Below the pieces are notes generated by a model. The model was not told where the DNA came from, did no database searches, and saw only the letters and a list, made by a program, of their open reading frames with translations. 64,000 bases of DNA from NCBI RefSeq assembly GCF_024294805.1, contig NZ_JANCLU010000009.1:108444-172443 (forward strand), given 5' to 3'. Numbering within the stretch: position 1 is the first letter of the stretch; each line of letters opens with the position of its first letter. The stretch is from Alsobacter ponti (lineage in GTDB: Bacteria > Pseudomonadota > Alphaproteobacteria > Rhizobiales > Beijerinckiaceae). Made by a program: the position numbers and the translations under genes. Of this stretch, positions 1 through 7,624 are shown piece after piece.

Positions 1-40
1 ACCGCGGGGCCGTCCGGCAGGTTCCGTGTGTCGCAAAGAT

Positions 41-70
41 TGTATCCATTGACAAGCAATTTCTGATACA
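41..70 (+). promoter_or_regulatory. candidate operator A of module 1 regulator
   Basis: Two facing half-sites, TGTATCC (41-47) and TGATACA (64-70), lie 23 bp apart start to start, just upstream of the first gene. A TTGACA hexamer (49-54) sits between them and could be a -35 box, though no convincing -10 follows at the right distance. The same half-sites recur before other genes of this module (2561, 5795-5823, 5961-5989). I infer they bind the GntR/FCD regulator encoded at 4073-4780. Confidence 0.5.
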
Positions 71-116
71 CGAAGTTGTTGCAGCCGCCGCGTCGCACGC
101 TTCTGGAGGCCGAAGC

Positions 117-1049
117 ATGATCGGGATCGTCAAGAGCTCACTGCCCGGCGGGCGCGAGATGGGCGCGGCGCAGGCGCTGCGCGCGGCGGCCGACCTCGGC
201 CTCGCCGGCGTGCTCTTCAACTCGCTGTGGGAACTCAGCCCGACGCTGGACGCGGGCGAGCTGCGCGAGGCGAGGGCGGAGGCGGACCGGCTCGGGCTGC
301 GCATCTCCGCCAGCCTCGGCGTCGTCAACCCGGCCCTGCCGATCCGGGGCGAGCCCGTCGCCCGCGCGGGCGACGGCGACCTGGAAGCCGGGGTGCGCCG
401 CCTCGTCGGCCTCGCCGCCGGGATCGGCATCCACGATCTCTTCTTCGTCATCGGCATGATCGAGGACCGCTTCCACGCGCAGGTGACGTGGCGGGCGCAG
501 CGCGACGCGGTCGCGGCGCTGCTTCTGCGCTGCGCGCCGCTGCTGCGCGACACGCGCTCGCGCCTGCTCATCAAGACGCACGAGGAGATCACGACCGGGG
601 AGGTCGTCCGCCTCGTCGAGACGGTCGGCCCGCAGCTCCTCGGTGTTGCGTTCGACCCGGTGAACGTGGTCTGCCGGATGGAGGATCCGCTGGAGGCCGC
701 GCGGCGCGTGGCGCCCTTCATCGCCCAGGTCCACATCGACGACGCCGTGCTGCGCTACGAGGACGCCGGCGTGCGCCGCTACCTCGCGCCGCTCGGCGAG
801 GGCGTGCTGCCATGGGACGACATTTTCGCCCTGGCCCCGGACGCGCCGCGCTGGATCGAGATGCACAGCGGCCAGTTCGCCATGCCGGTGTTCGACCGCG
901 CCTGGCTCGCGGCCCAGCCCGACATTGCTCTCCCGGAATTCGCCTCGGTCCTCGCCATGGCGCAGGCCTTCGGCCCGCGCGACGCGCCATGGGACCAGAC
1001 CCGCCCGACGGATCGTTTGCCCCACGCGCTCGGAAAGCTCCTCACATGA
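117..1049 (+). CDS. xylose isomerase-like TIM barrel protein (sugar phosphate isomerase/epimerase family)
   Basis: This 310-residue protein has the AP-endonuclease-2/xylose isomerase-like barrel layout and is a clear paralogue of the protein at 11373-12464. Shared landmarks are the THEEIT stretch (154-159), the FDPVNV strand (D180), the QVHIDD strand (H206) and a Glu near the end (E248). In this family the first metal ligand is a Glu two residues before the THEEIT histidine. The paralogue has it (E163), but here the position is Lys153, so metal binding and activity may be altered. Its TGA overlaps the next ATG (ATGA), so the two genes are probably translationally coupled. A role in isomerising or cleaving a polyhydroxylated or keto acid intermediate is inferred from the family. 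The substrate is unknown. Confidence 0.8.
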   Translation: MIGIVKSSLPGGREMGAAQALRAAADLGLAGVLFNSLWELSPTLDAGELREARAEADRLGLRISASLGVVNPALPIRGEPVARAGDGDLEAGVRRLVGLAAGIGIHDLFFVIGMIEDRFHAQVTWRAQRDAVAALLLRCAPLLRDTRSRLLIKTHEEITTGEVVRLVETVGPQLLGVAFDPVNVVCRMEDPLEAARRVAPFIAQVHIDDAVLRYEDAGVRRYLAPLGEGVLPWDDIFALAPDAPRWIEMHSGQFAMPVFDRAWLAAQPDIALPEFASVLAMAQAFGPRDAPWDQTRPTDRLPHALGKLLT

Positions 1050-2518
1050 CAGATCTTCTTCTCACCCACGGAACCGTCGTCACCGTCGACAGCGAGCGCC
1101 GCATCATCGAGGACGGCGCGGTCGCCATCGCCGGCGGACGCATCGTCGAAGTCGGCGACAGCGCGGAGCTGGCGGCGCGTTACCCGGCCAGCGAGACGAT
1201 TGATTGCCGGGGCAAGCTCATCATCCCCGGCCTTGTCGACGCGCACGGCCATGCCGGGCATTCGCTCATCAAGAGCATCGCCGCCGACAGCCCCTCGCTG
1301 TGGATGCGGATCGTCACGCCCACCTACTACCACTACGTCACCCGCGAGTTCTGGTACGCGGACGGCCTCGTCTCGGCCATGGAGCGCCTGCGCGCCGGCA
1401 TCACCACCGGCGCGAGCATCATCGCCTCGATGCCGCGCAGCGACGATCCGGCGTTCGCGCTCAACCACGCGCGGGCCTATTCCGAGGTCGGGATCAAGGA
1501 GATCCTGTGCGTGGGGCCCGCCGGCCTGCCCTGGCCGCATCCGGTGACCCGCTGGGAGAGCGGCCGGCCCGAGCGCCGGGACGTCGCGTTCGAGGAGATG
1601 ATCGAGGGCGCGGAGGCGGTGGTCGAGGCGGCCCACGGCAGCGCCGAGGGGCGCATCAGGGTGTACCTGACGCCGTTCACCATCGTGCCCTCGGTGGACC
1701 CGTCCAACCCGACGACGCCCGACAAGGCGGTGAACCTCACCGCCGAGGACCGGATGCAGGCGCGCCGCGTGCGCGAGACGGCCCGCAAGTGGAAGCTGCG
1801 CATCCACTCGGACGCCTTCGCCGGGCAGGTGCGCATGGCCTTCCAGGACAAGGAGAACGCGCTGCTCGGCCCGGACATCCACCTGCAGCACTGCATCGGC
1901 CTGTCGCACGAGGAGGTCGACATCCTCGCCGAGACCGGCACCCACATGACACATTCGCCGGGCGGGCGGGCGCCGATCCTCGACATGATCTCGAAAGGCG
2001 TGAACGTCGCGATCACCACGGACGGCACCTCGCCGCGACGGCCGTTCGACCTGTTCCAGATGGCGCGGATGGCGCAATTCGCTCAGCACATGCTGCACGC
2101 CGACCAGTACCTGCTGCCGCCGGGCAAGCTGTTCGAGATGATCACCATCGACGCCGCGAAGGCGCTGGGTCTCGACCACGAGATCGGCTCGCTCGAAGCC
2201 GGCAAGAAGGCGGACGTGGCGATCCTCGAGATGCGCCAGCCCCATCTGACGCCGAACTGGATGGTCGTGCATCGCATGATGCACCAGGCGGTGGGCGGCG
2301 ACGTCCACACCGTGATCGTCGACGGCAAGGTGGTGATGCGCGACCGCAAAATCCTCACCGTCGACATGCGCGACGCTCTGGACCACGGCGAGCGCGAGGC
2401 GCGGGCGCTGGTCGAGCGCGCGGGCCTCGCCGACCACATGCACGGGCCGGGTTGGGGCCAGCTCTACCGCACCTTCGACAAGCCCATCGTGCCGCCGGCC
2501 CCGCCCTGGGCGAAGTGA
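1046..2518 (+). CDS. amidohydrolase family protein (cytosine deaminase/chlorohydrolase-like)
   Basis: The product is a 490-residue cytosolic metal-dependent hydrolase. It opens with the small beta-sandwich typical of amidohydrolases and then has the HxH metal motif H67-G-H69. Further ligands are H254 in strand 5, H282 in strand 6 and D326 in an ITTDGTS motif. The C-terminal sandwich ends in the usual LGLDHEIGSLEAGKKADVAI-type sequence. The family hydrolyses cyclic amides, amidines or aryl halides. With a PuuE-like gene and a hydantoin racemase homologue nearby, a ring-opening hydrolase or deaminase on a ureide or hydantoin is plausible but unproven. The start at 1046 overlaps the upstream stop, and the open frame further upstream has no family similarity. 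Confidence 0.85.
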   Translation: MTDLLLTHGTVVTVDSERRIIEDGAVAIAGGRIVEVGDSAELAARYPASETIDCRGKLIIPGLVDAHGHAGHSLIKSIAADSPSLWMRIVTPTYYHYVTREFWYADGLVSAMERLRAGITTGASIIASMPRSDDPAFALNHARAYSEVGIKEILCVGPAGLPWPHPVTRWESGRPERRDVAFEEMIEGAEAVVEAAHGSAEGRIRVYLTPFTIVPSVDPSNPTTPDKAVNLTAEDRMQARRVRETARKWKLRIHSDAFAGQVRMAFQDKENALLGPDIHLQHCIGLSHEEVDILAETGTHMTHSPGGRAPILDMISKGVNVAITTDGTSPRRPFDLFQMARMAQFAQHMLHADQYLLPPGKLFEMITIDAAKALGLDHEIGSLEAGKKADVAILEMRQPHLTPNWMVVHRMMHQAVGGDVHTVIVDGKVVMRDRKILTVDMRDALDHGEREARALVERAGLADHMHGPGWGQLYRTFDKPIVPPAPPWAK

Positions 2519-2560
2519 GGCGGCCCGCGCGTCGGCGCATGATCCGCGTCCGATCTTATC

Positions 2561-2567
2561 GGATACA
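2561..2567 (+). promoter_or_regulatory. candidate half-site B of module 1 regulator
   Basis: One GGATACA half-site lies about 94 bp before the PuuE-like gene, in the 142-bp gap after the amidohydrolase. Partner half-sites 22 bp away are poor (TGATCC near 2540). It matches the half-sites upstream of the first gene and between the racemase and importer genes, so a weaker binding site for the same regulator is possible. Confidence 0.3.
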
Positions 2568-2660
2568 ATCACGCGTCACATCGTACACGAGACCCCGTTG
2601 AACCCGGCCCGCTTCCATGCGAAGACCGGTTCATCGCCATCCATCGAAAAGGGAGCGTCG

Positions 2661-4082
2661 ATGCGCTACAGCCGCGACATGCGGGGCTACGGGGCCTCGC
2701 CTCCGAATCCGGCCTGGCCGGGCGGCGCGAACGTCGCCGTGCAGATCGTCCTCAACTACGAGGAGGGCGGCGAGAACTGCATTCTGCACGGCGACTCAGC
2801 CTCCGAGGCCTTCCTGTCGGAGATCCCCGGCGCCGTGCCGTGGCCGGGCCAGCGGCACTGGAACATGGAATCCGTCTACGAGTACGGCGCGCGCGCCGGC
2901 TTCTGGCGGCTGCACAGGATGTTCACGGAACTGGGCACGCCCGTCACCGTGTACGGCGTCGCCACCGCGCTGATGCGCTCGCCCGAGCAGCTGCGCGCGA
3001 TGCAGGAGGCTGACTGGGAGATCGCCAGCCACGGCCTCAAATGGGTCGAGCACAAGGACATGCCGCCGGAGGTGGAGCGCGAGCAGATCGCCGAGGCGAT
3101 CCGGCTCCACACGCTGGCCACCGGCGAACGGCCGCGCGGGTGGTACACCGGGCGCTGCTCGGTCAACACCGTCGATTTGGTGTCGCAGGAGGGCGGGTTC
3201 GAATACGTCTCCGACACCTATGACGACGACCTTCCGTACTGGCGCGAGCACGCCGGCCGGGCGCAGCTGATCATCCCCTACACACTCGAAACCAACGACA
3301 TGCGGTTCGGCACGCCCAACGGCTTCAATTCGGGCGACCAGTTCTTCGCGTATCTGAAGGACACGTTCGACGTGCTCTACGCGGAGGGCGCGGCCGGGCG
3401 GCCGAAGATGTTCTCCGTCGGGCTGCACTGCCGGCTGGTGGGCCGGCCGGGCCGGGCGGCGGCGCTGCGGCGCTTCCTCGAGTATGTCGGGTCGCACGAC
3501 AAGGTCTGGTTCGCCCGCCGCATCGACATCGCCCGGCACTGGGCGCGCACCCATCCGCACCGGCCGGCGGCGCTGACGCCCTCGCGGCTGGACCGCGCCG
3601 GGTTCATGGCCCGCTTCGGCTCGGCGTTCCGCAACGGCGAGTGGATCGCCGAGCGCGCCTGGGACGCGGAGCTGGGGCCGGCCAACGACAGCCCCTACGG
3701 CCTGTTCTTCGCGTTGCGCACGCAGTTCCGCGCCGGCTCGCCCGAGGAACGGCTGAACGTGCTGCGCGGCTACACGCCGCTGAACCGGCGCATCGAGGCC
3801 GCGCGCATCGTCGCGGACGAGGCGCAGGGCGACGGCCTCGACGCCATGACGGAAGGCCAGCGCTCAGGCTTGCTGGCGCGCCTCGACGCCTATCGCGAGC
3901 GCTTCGGTTTCGACGCGGTCGTGGCGGTGCGCGGCCACTCCGCCGCGTCGCTGCTGTCGACGCTCGATGCGCGGATGGAGAACGACGCGCAAGCCGAAAT
4001 CGAGGTCGCGGCCCGCGAGGCCGAGCGCATCGCGCTGATCAACGTGGAGGCGGCGTTCGTGCAGGCCGAAGGTCAGGCGTAG
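2661..4082 (+). CDS. PuuE-type allantoinase (polysaccharide deacetylase fold) fused to an OHCU-decarboxylase-like domain
   Basis: Residues 1-300 follow metal-independent allantoinase PuuE closely, with an N-terminal RDMRGYG motif, NYEEGGE (32-38), WYTGR (161-165), TYDDDLPYW (186-194), TNDMRF (211-216) and GLHCRL (254-259). Residues 306-466 match the OHCU decarboxylase fold of uric acid breakdown (GEWIAERAW, YRERFGFDAVVAVRGHS). In that family the catalytic His sits in an AHPDLA motif. The aligned stretch here is GYTPLN, with Tyr371 in place of His, so this half may be a partner domain or do other chemistry. The start at 2661 has AAGGGAG upstream and coincides with the PuuE N-terminus; an earlier in-frame ATG at 2598 adds 21 unrelated residues. 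The 3' end overlaps the convergent regulator gene by 10 bp. Confidence 0.85.
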   Translation: MRYSRDMRGYGASPPNPAWPGGANVAVQIVLNYEEGGENCILHGDSASEAFLSEIPGAVPWPGQRHWNMESVYEYGARAGFWRLHRMFTELGTPVTVYGVATALMRSPEQLRAMQEADWEIASHGLKWVEHKDMPPEVEREQIAEAIRLHTLATGERPRGWYTGRCSVNTVDLVSQEGGFEYVSDTYDDDLPYWREHAGRAQLIIPYTLETNDMRFGTPNGFNSGDQFFAYLKDTFDVLYAEGAAGRPKMFSVGLHCRLVGRPGRAAALRRFLEYVGSHDKVWFARRIDIARHWARTHPHRPAALTPSRLDRAGFMARFGSAFRNGEWIAERAWDAELGPANDSPYGLFFALRTQFRAGSPEERLNVLRGYTPLNRRIEAARIVADEAQGDGLDAMTEGQRSGLLARLDAYRERFGFDAVVAVRGHSAASLLSTLDARMENDAQAEIEVAAREAERIALINVEAAFVQAEGQA

Positions 4083-4780
4083 CGCGCCAGGATCGCGCCG
4101 ATATCGCGCTCCACCCGGCGGGGGGAGGCGATGTTGGCGCGCTCGAACACCTGCCGCAGATGGTCGACGATGGCCTGGCCGGCCGCGTCGGGGTCGCGCG
4201 CCCGCAGCGCGCGCAGCACGTCGGCGTGCTCGTCCACGCTGCAGTCCGACTCCACGTGGGTGCTGTGCTGCGCCAGGATCAGCGAAGTCCGCGAGATCAG
4301 CGACTTCAGGAAGCCCGCGAGCACTTCGTTGCCCGACATGTGCGCGGCGAGCAGGTGAAACTCGCCGGAGAGGAAGATGGCGCGCGCGTGGTCGTGGCTG
4401 TCGACGTTGTGCTCCTCCTCCAGGTGCTGCTCGAGCTGGGCGATCTGCTTGTCGGTGATGACGGTCGCCAGCTTGCGGAAGATCTCGCGTTCGATGGCGT
4501 TGCGCGCCTCGAAGACCTGGCGCGCTTCGTCAGGCGTCGTCGAGGCGACGAAGGCGCCGCGATTCTGCCGGAACTCGACCAGCGACTCGGTATGCAGCCG
4601 GTTCAGCGCCGCGCGCACGATGGTGCGGCTGACCGAGAACAGCTCGCCGATGGCGACTTCGCTGAGCTTCGTGCCGGGCAGGAGCTCCTGCGCCAGGATG
4701 GCCTTGAACAGCGCCTGGTAGATCGCGTCGATGCGCGAGCCGCTTTTTTCGTCCAGCGCGGGTTTTGCGGCCTTGGCCAT
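4073..4780 (-). CDS. GntR-family transcriptional regulator, FadR/FCD subfamily (module 1)
   Basis: This 235-residue protein has an N-terminal winged helix (about 17-78), with the recognition helix in LFSVSRTIVRAALNRL. An all-helical FCD domain (about 85-220) follows. The likely effector-site metal ligands H142 (in EFHLLAAHMSGN), H185 (in DEHADVL) and H207 (in DHLRQ) are present. Such proteins are usually repressors released by a small carboxylate. It is the only regulator within 117-12464, so it is the best candidate to bind the TGTATCC/GGATACA half-sites before the surrounding genes. It converges on the PuuE-like gene with a 10-bp overlap. The 191-bp gap at 4781-4971 should hold its promoter, but I see no clear operator copy there. 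Confidence 0.88.
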   Translation of the reverse strand: MAKAAKPALDEKSGSRIDAIYQALFKAILAQELLPGTKLSEVAIGELFSVSRTIVRAALNRLHTESLVEFRQNRGAFVASTTPDEARQVFEARNAIEREIFRKLATVITDKQIAQLEQHLEEEHNVDSHDHARAIFLSGEFHLLAAHMSGNEVLAGFLKSLISRTSLILAQHSTHVESDCSVDEHADVLRALRARDPDAAGQAIVDHLRQVFERANIASPRRVERDIGAILARYA

Positions 4781-4971
4781 CGCCGATCCGTTCGTGCATG
4801 ATTCATGGGCAAGACGCCCAAGGATATCGCACAGCCTTGCCGTGTCGGCGGCGGAAACTCAAGAAAAATACGATTCGTCCGTGGATTGACGGATATCGGC
4901 ACGGCGCGATTTCCGCACGTCGGCGTCGGAATGTATCAGAGCAAGGAGGGGCGGGCGGGACCGCTTGCAGT

Positions 4972-5700
4972 CTAGCGCTGGCCGCCGAATGCGCCGGACA
5001 GGACGCGGCGCAGCGCCGGCGAAAGCCCTTCCGTCGCGCCCCGATGCGGCTCCGCGAGGGCGGGCCGCTGCTTGCGGGCGGCGAGGCGCAGCGCCTTGCG
5101 GATGGCGGCGCGGTGCGGGTCCAGGATCGGAATCTCGGCGTGCCTGGTGACCTCGTCCATGATGGGGATCAGGCCCGCGCCGCCCAGCACGACGCGGCTC
5201 GCGCCGGTGGCGGCGGCCAAAGAGGAGAGGGCGCGCGCGATGGCGGCGGGCTCGTCCTCGTCTAGGCAGGCGATGGCGGCCACGCGGTCCGCCAGCCCGA
5301 GCCGCCCGACGATCTCGTGCAGCATGTCGCGCCAGATCGCGCCGCGCGTGGCCACCACGAACGCGCCCGGCTCGGCGGCCGCCTCCCACAGTCCCGCTTC
5401 GGCGAAGCCGGCGACCGGAAGACCGGCCAGTTCCTCCAGCGCGTCGAGGCCGGGATCGCCGAAGCAGCCCAGCACGATGGCGTCGGGCCTTGCGCCGGCG
5501 TCGAGCGCCTCGGCCGCCGCGTCGAGCACGGCGTGGCCGGCGATGGCGAAGGCCGCGCGCGAGGCGATGTAGGGAAAGCCGAAACGCGCCGTGACGACCC
5601 GCACCTCGTGCTCCGCGCCCGCCTCGTCGCGCGCCAGGGCCTCGATGACCGAGGAGACCTCGCCCGAGGTGTTCGGATTGATGACGAGCAGCTGCGCCAT
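4972..5700 (-). CDS. Asp/Glu/hydantoin racemase family protein lacking the second catalytic Cys
   Basis: The 242-residue protein starts with MAQLLVINPNTSGEV, the signature of the hydantoin/allantoin racemase family. The first catalytic cysteine is present as C79 in VLGCFGDP. The second normally sits in a GCAG motif, but here the motif reads LGGAG, with Gly174 in place of Cys. Family racemases need both cysteines for two-base chemistry, so it may not racemise; one-sided lyase-like or binding roles are alternatives. It is transcribed away from the importer operon, and the intergenic region holds two pairs of regulator half-sites. The link with PuuE and an amidohydrolase suggests a hydantoin- or allantoin-like substrate, by inference. 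Confidence 0.8.
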   Translation of the reverse strand: MAQLLVINPNTSGEVSSVIEALARDEAGAEHEVRVVTARFGFPYIASRAAFAIAGHAVLDAAAEALDAGARPDAIVLGCFGDPGLDALEELAGLPVAGFAEAGLWEAAAEPGAFVVATRGAIWRDMLHEIVGRLGLADRVAAIACLDEDEPAAIARALSSLAAATGASRVVLGGAGLIPIMDEVTRHAEIPILDPHRAAIRKALRLAARKQRPALAEPHRGATEGLSPALRRVLSGAFGGQR

Positions 5701-5794
5701 GGAAGGCCTCGGCGGGTTGTGGCCGGTCGACGGACGGGCGGATGGGCCGGCGATGCCGGGCCGCGGCCTGTCGACGCGTCGTCCTGATTAGCGC

Positions 5795-5823
5795 TGTATC
5801 AGATCGGTTGTCAATATGTATCC
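5795..5823 (-). promoter_or_regulatory. candidate operator C overlapping the racemase promoter
   Basis: TGTATCA (5795-5801) and TGTATCC (5817-5823) are direct copies exactly 22 bp apart. On the minus strand the TTGACA at 5809-5814 lies between them, and a GCTAAT-like -10 follows at 5787-5792. A bound regulator would cover the promoter of the racemase gene. Confidence 0.5.
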
Positions 5824-5960
5824 AAAATTGCGTGTCCCACAGCGGCCGAGCGTCGCGCCGGAGCGCCGGGGACGCGTGTGCGCAGGAGGGCTACCCGAGG
5901 GCGGAACCGCACCGTTCTTCCTTGCCACTACAGCCAGAGGTTGCGCCTGTTGCAGATTCG

Positions 5961-5989
5961 TGTATCCATGATTGCGGAAATCGGATACA
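5961..5989 (+). promoter_or_regulatory. candidate operator D upstream of importer operon
   Basis: TGTATCC (5961-5967) and GGATACA (5983-5989) form a perfect inverted pair 22 bp apart, two helical turns, 59 bp before the substrate-binding protein gene. It is the best copy of the module 1 motif in the window. Confidence 0.55.
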
Positions 5990-6047
5990 AAAACCGAAAG
6001 CCATCCCGTAGCGGGCGGCGCGGAAATCACCAAAGGGAGCGACGAAG

Positions 6048-7613
6048 ATGAACGCGATTGACTCGTCGGAGCGCACGCGGGGCCGCCTGCTTCGCACCGC
6101 CGGCGCCATGGCGCTGGCGCTGGCCCTCGGCTGCGCCGCGACGCCCTCGGGCGCGGCGGACAGGGCGCACACGATCATCGTGGGGCTCGGCGGGCAGATC
6201 AACACGCTCGACCCGCTTCGCGCCGACTACAACCAGACCAACACGATCATCAGCGCCGTCTACGACACGCTCGTGACCTACGAGGACACGACGCTCGCCG
6301 GCAGCCTCGCCACCGCCTACGCCTACTCGGACGACGCGAAGTCGATCGCGATCACCCTTCGCCCCAACGTGAAGTTCCATGACGGGTCGACGCTCTCGGC
6401 CAAGGACGTCGCCTACACGCTGGACCGCCTGAAGCGGCTCGGCGCGGGCGTCGCCTCGCTGATTGACGGCTACGACAAGACGACGGTGACCGACGACACG
6501 CACCTGACCATCGCGCTCACCAAGCCGAACACGCTGTTCCTGCCCTCGCTCAGCAAGATCTACATCCTGAACTCGGCGCTGGTGGCGTCGCACGCCGGGT
6601 CCGACGACGGGCAGGGCTGGCTGCAGGCGCACGACGCCGGCAGCGGCCCCTACAAGCTCGGCGACCAGTCGCAGGCGGTGGTCATCGACCTGTTCAAGGA
6701 CTACTGGGCGCCGGAGAAGGGGCGGCCGGAGTCCATCGTCTTCCGCCGCATCGACGAGAGCTCCACGCGCCGCGACGAACTGCTCTCCGGCAACATTGAC
6801 GTCGGCTTCGCCATCGCCGACCGCGACGCCGCCGGCATGGCGGGCGACCCCTCGGTCAAGGTGGTGCCGATCAACACCTCCTACCAGGCGGAGATCGTCT
6901 TCAACACGCGCACCGGCCCGACGGCGGACCCGAAGGTCCGCAAGGCGCTGCGCATGGTCTACGACTACCAGGGCGGCCTGCGCGGCATCCGCGGCGGCAA
7001 CGGCGCGCTGGCCAACGGGCCGCTTCCCGCCCGCCTGAACTGCCGGCCCGAACTGCCGGTCGTCAAGCGCGACCTCGAAGGCGCCAAGAAGCTGCTGCAG
7101 GAGGCCGGGGCCGACAAGATCAAGCTGAAGATGAACTTCCAGCCGGTGTTCGAGCTGCAGAAGCAGGAAGCGACCTTGTTCCAGTCGAACCTGCGCGAGA
7201 TCGGCGTCGATCTCGACCTCGAGCCGATCGCCTTCCCCAACTACCTCGCCTCGCTGAAGGACCCCGCGTCCATCCCGCAGATGATGCTGCTGGAGGACTT
7301 CGCGCAGTTCCCGGACCCCGGCATCGTGCTGGTGAAGGGCTACAAGTCGGACGCCATCGGCACCAACCGCGCGGGCTACAGCAATCCGGAGGTCGACCGC
7401 CTGCTCGACCAGGCCGTCGCGACGGCCGACAACGCCAGGCGCTGCGACATCTACAAGCAGGTGCAGACGATCCTCGACCGCGACTCCGTGATGATCGACA
7501 TGTACGGCGTCTACAAGCCGGCGGTGTACCGCGTCGGCACGCTGGCCGACCTCAAGGCGAGCATGCTCGTGCCGCCGGCCGAGCCCGCCGACTTCCGCCT
7601 CGCCAAGCCGTAG
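6048..7613 (+). CDS. ABC transporter substrate-binding protein, family 5 (DppA/OppA-like), module 1
   Basis: This 521-residue exported binding protein has a signal sequence of about 37 residues, with a hydrophobic core MALALALGCAA and an alanine-rich cleavage region. It then shows the SBP family 5 pattern: NTLDPL early in the mature part, LRPNVKFHDGSTLSAKDVAYTL near residue 105, and a C-terminal lobe about TIL-RDSVMIDMYG. Family members bind peptides, nickel, glycosides or other compounds, so the ligand cannot be read from sequence. It is the first gene of a five-gene importer operon that ends in a catabolic TIM-barrel gene. It lies downstream of operator D. Confidence 0.9.
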   Translation: MNAIDSSERTRGRLLRTAGAMALALALGCAATPSGAADRAHTIIVGLGGQINTLDPLRADYNQTNTIISAVYDTLVTYEDTTLAGSLATAYAYSDDAKSIAITLRPNVKFHDGSTLSAKDVAYTLDRLKRLGAGVASLIDGYDKTTVTDDTHLTIALTKPNTLFLPSLSKIYILNSALVASHAGSDDGQGWLQAHDAGSGPYKLGDQSQAVVIDLFKDYWAPEKGRPESIVFRRIDESSTRRDELLSGNIDVGFAIADRDAAGMAGDPSVKVVPINTSYQAEIVFNTRTGPTADPKVRKALRMVYDYQGGLRGIRGGNGALANGPLPARLNCRPELPVVKRDLEGAKKLLQEAGADKIKLKMNFQPVFELQKQEATLFQSNLREIGVDLDLEPIAFPNYLASLKDPASIPQMMLLEDFAQFPDPGIVLVKGYKSDAIGTNRAGYSNPEVDRLLDQAVATADNARRCDIYKQVQTILDRDSVMIDMYGVYKPAVYRVGTLADLKASMLVPPAEPADFRLAKP

Positions 7614-7624
7614 GAGAGGCTGGC

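Larger units (their letters stand above)
5701..6047. other. divergent control region between racemase and importer genes
   Basis: This 347-bp stretch contains no convincing gene. It is richer in A+T than its surroundings at 5795-6000 and holds two pairs of regulator half-sites (5795-5823 and 5961-5989). A TTGACA on the minus strand (5809-5814), followed 16 bp on by GCTAAT, is a plausible racemase promoter. AAAGGGAGCGACGAAG before 6048 supplies the ribosome binding site of the importer gene. Confidence 0.7.

Noticed and set aside
779-2572. long antisense open frames across the amidohydrolase and similar minus-strand frames elsewhere (for example 8506-11355)
   Set aside because: They are mirror frames of high-GC coding DNA, rich in Arg, His and Pro, with no family motifs.
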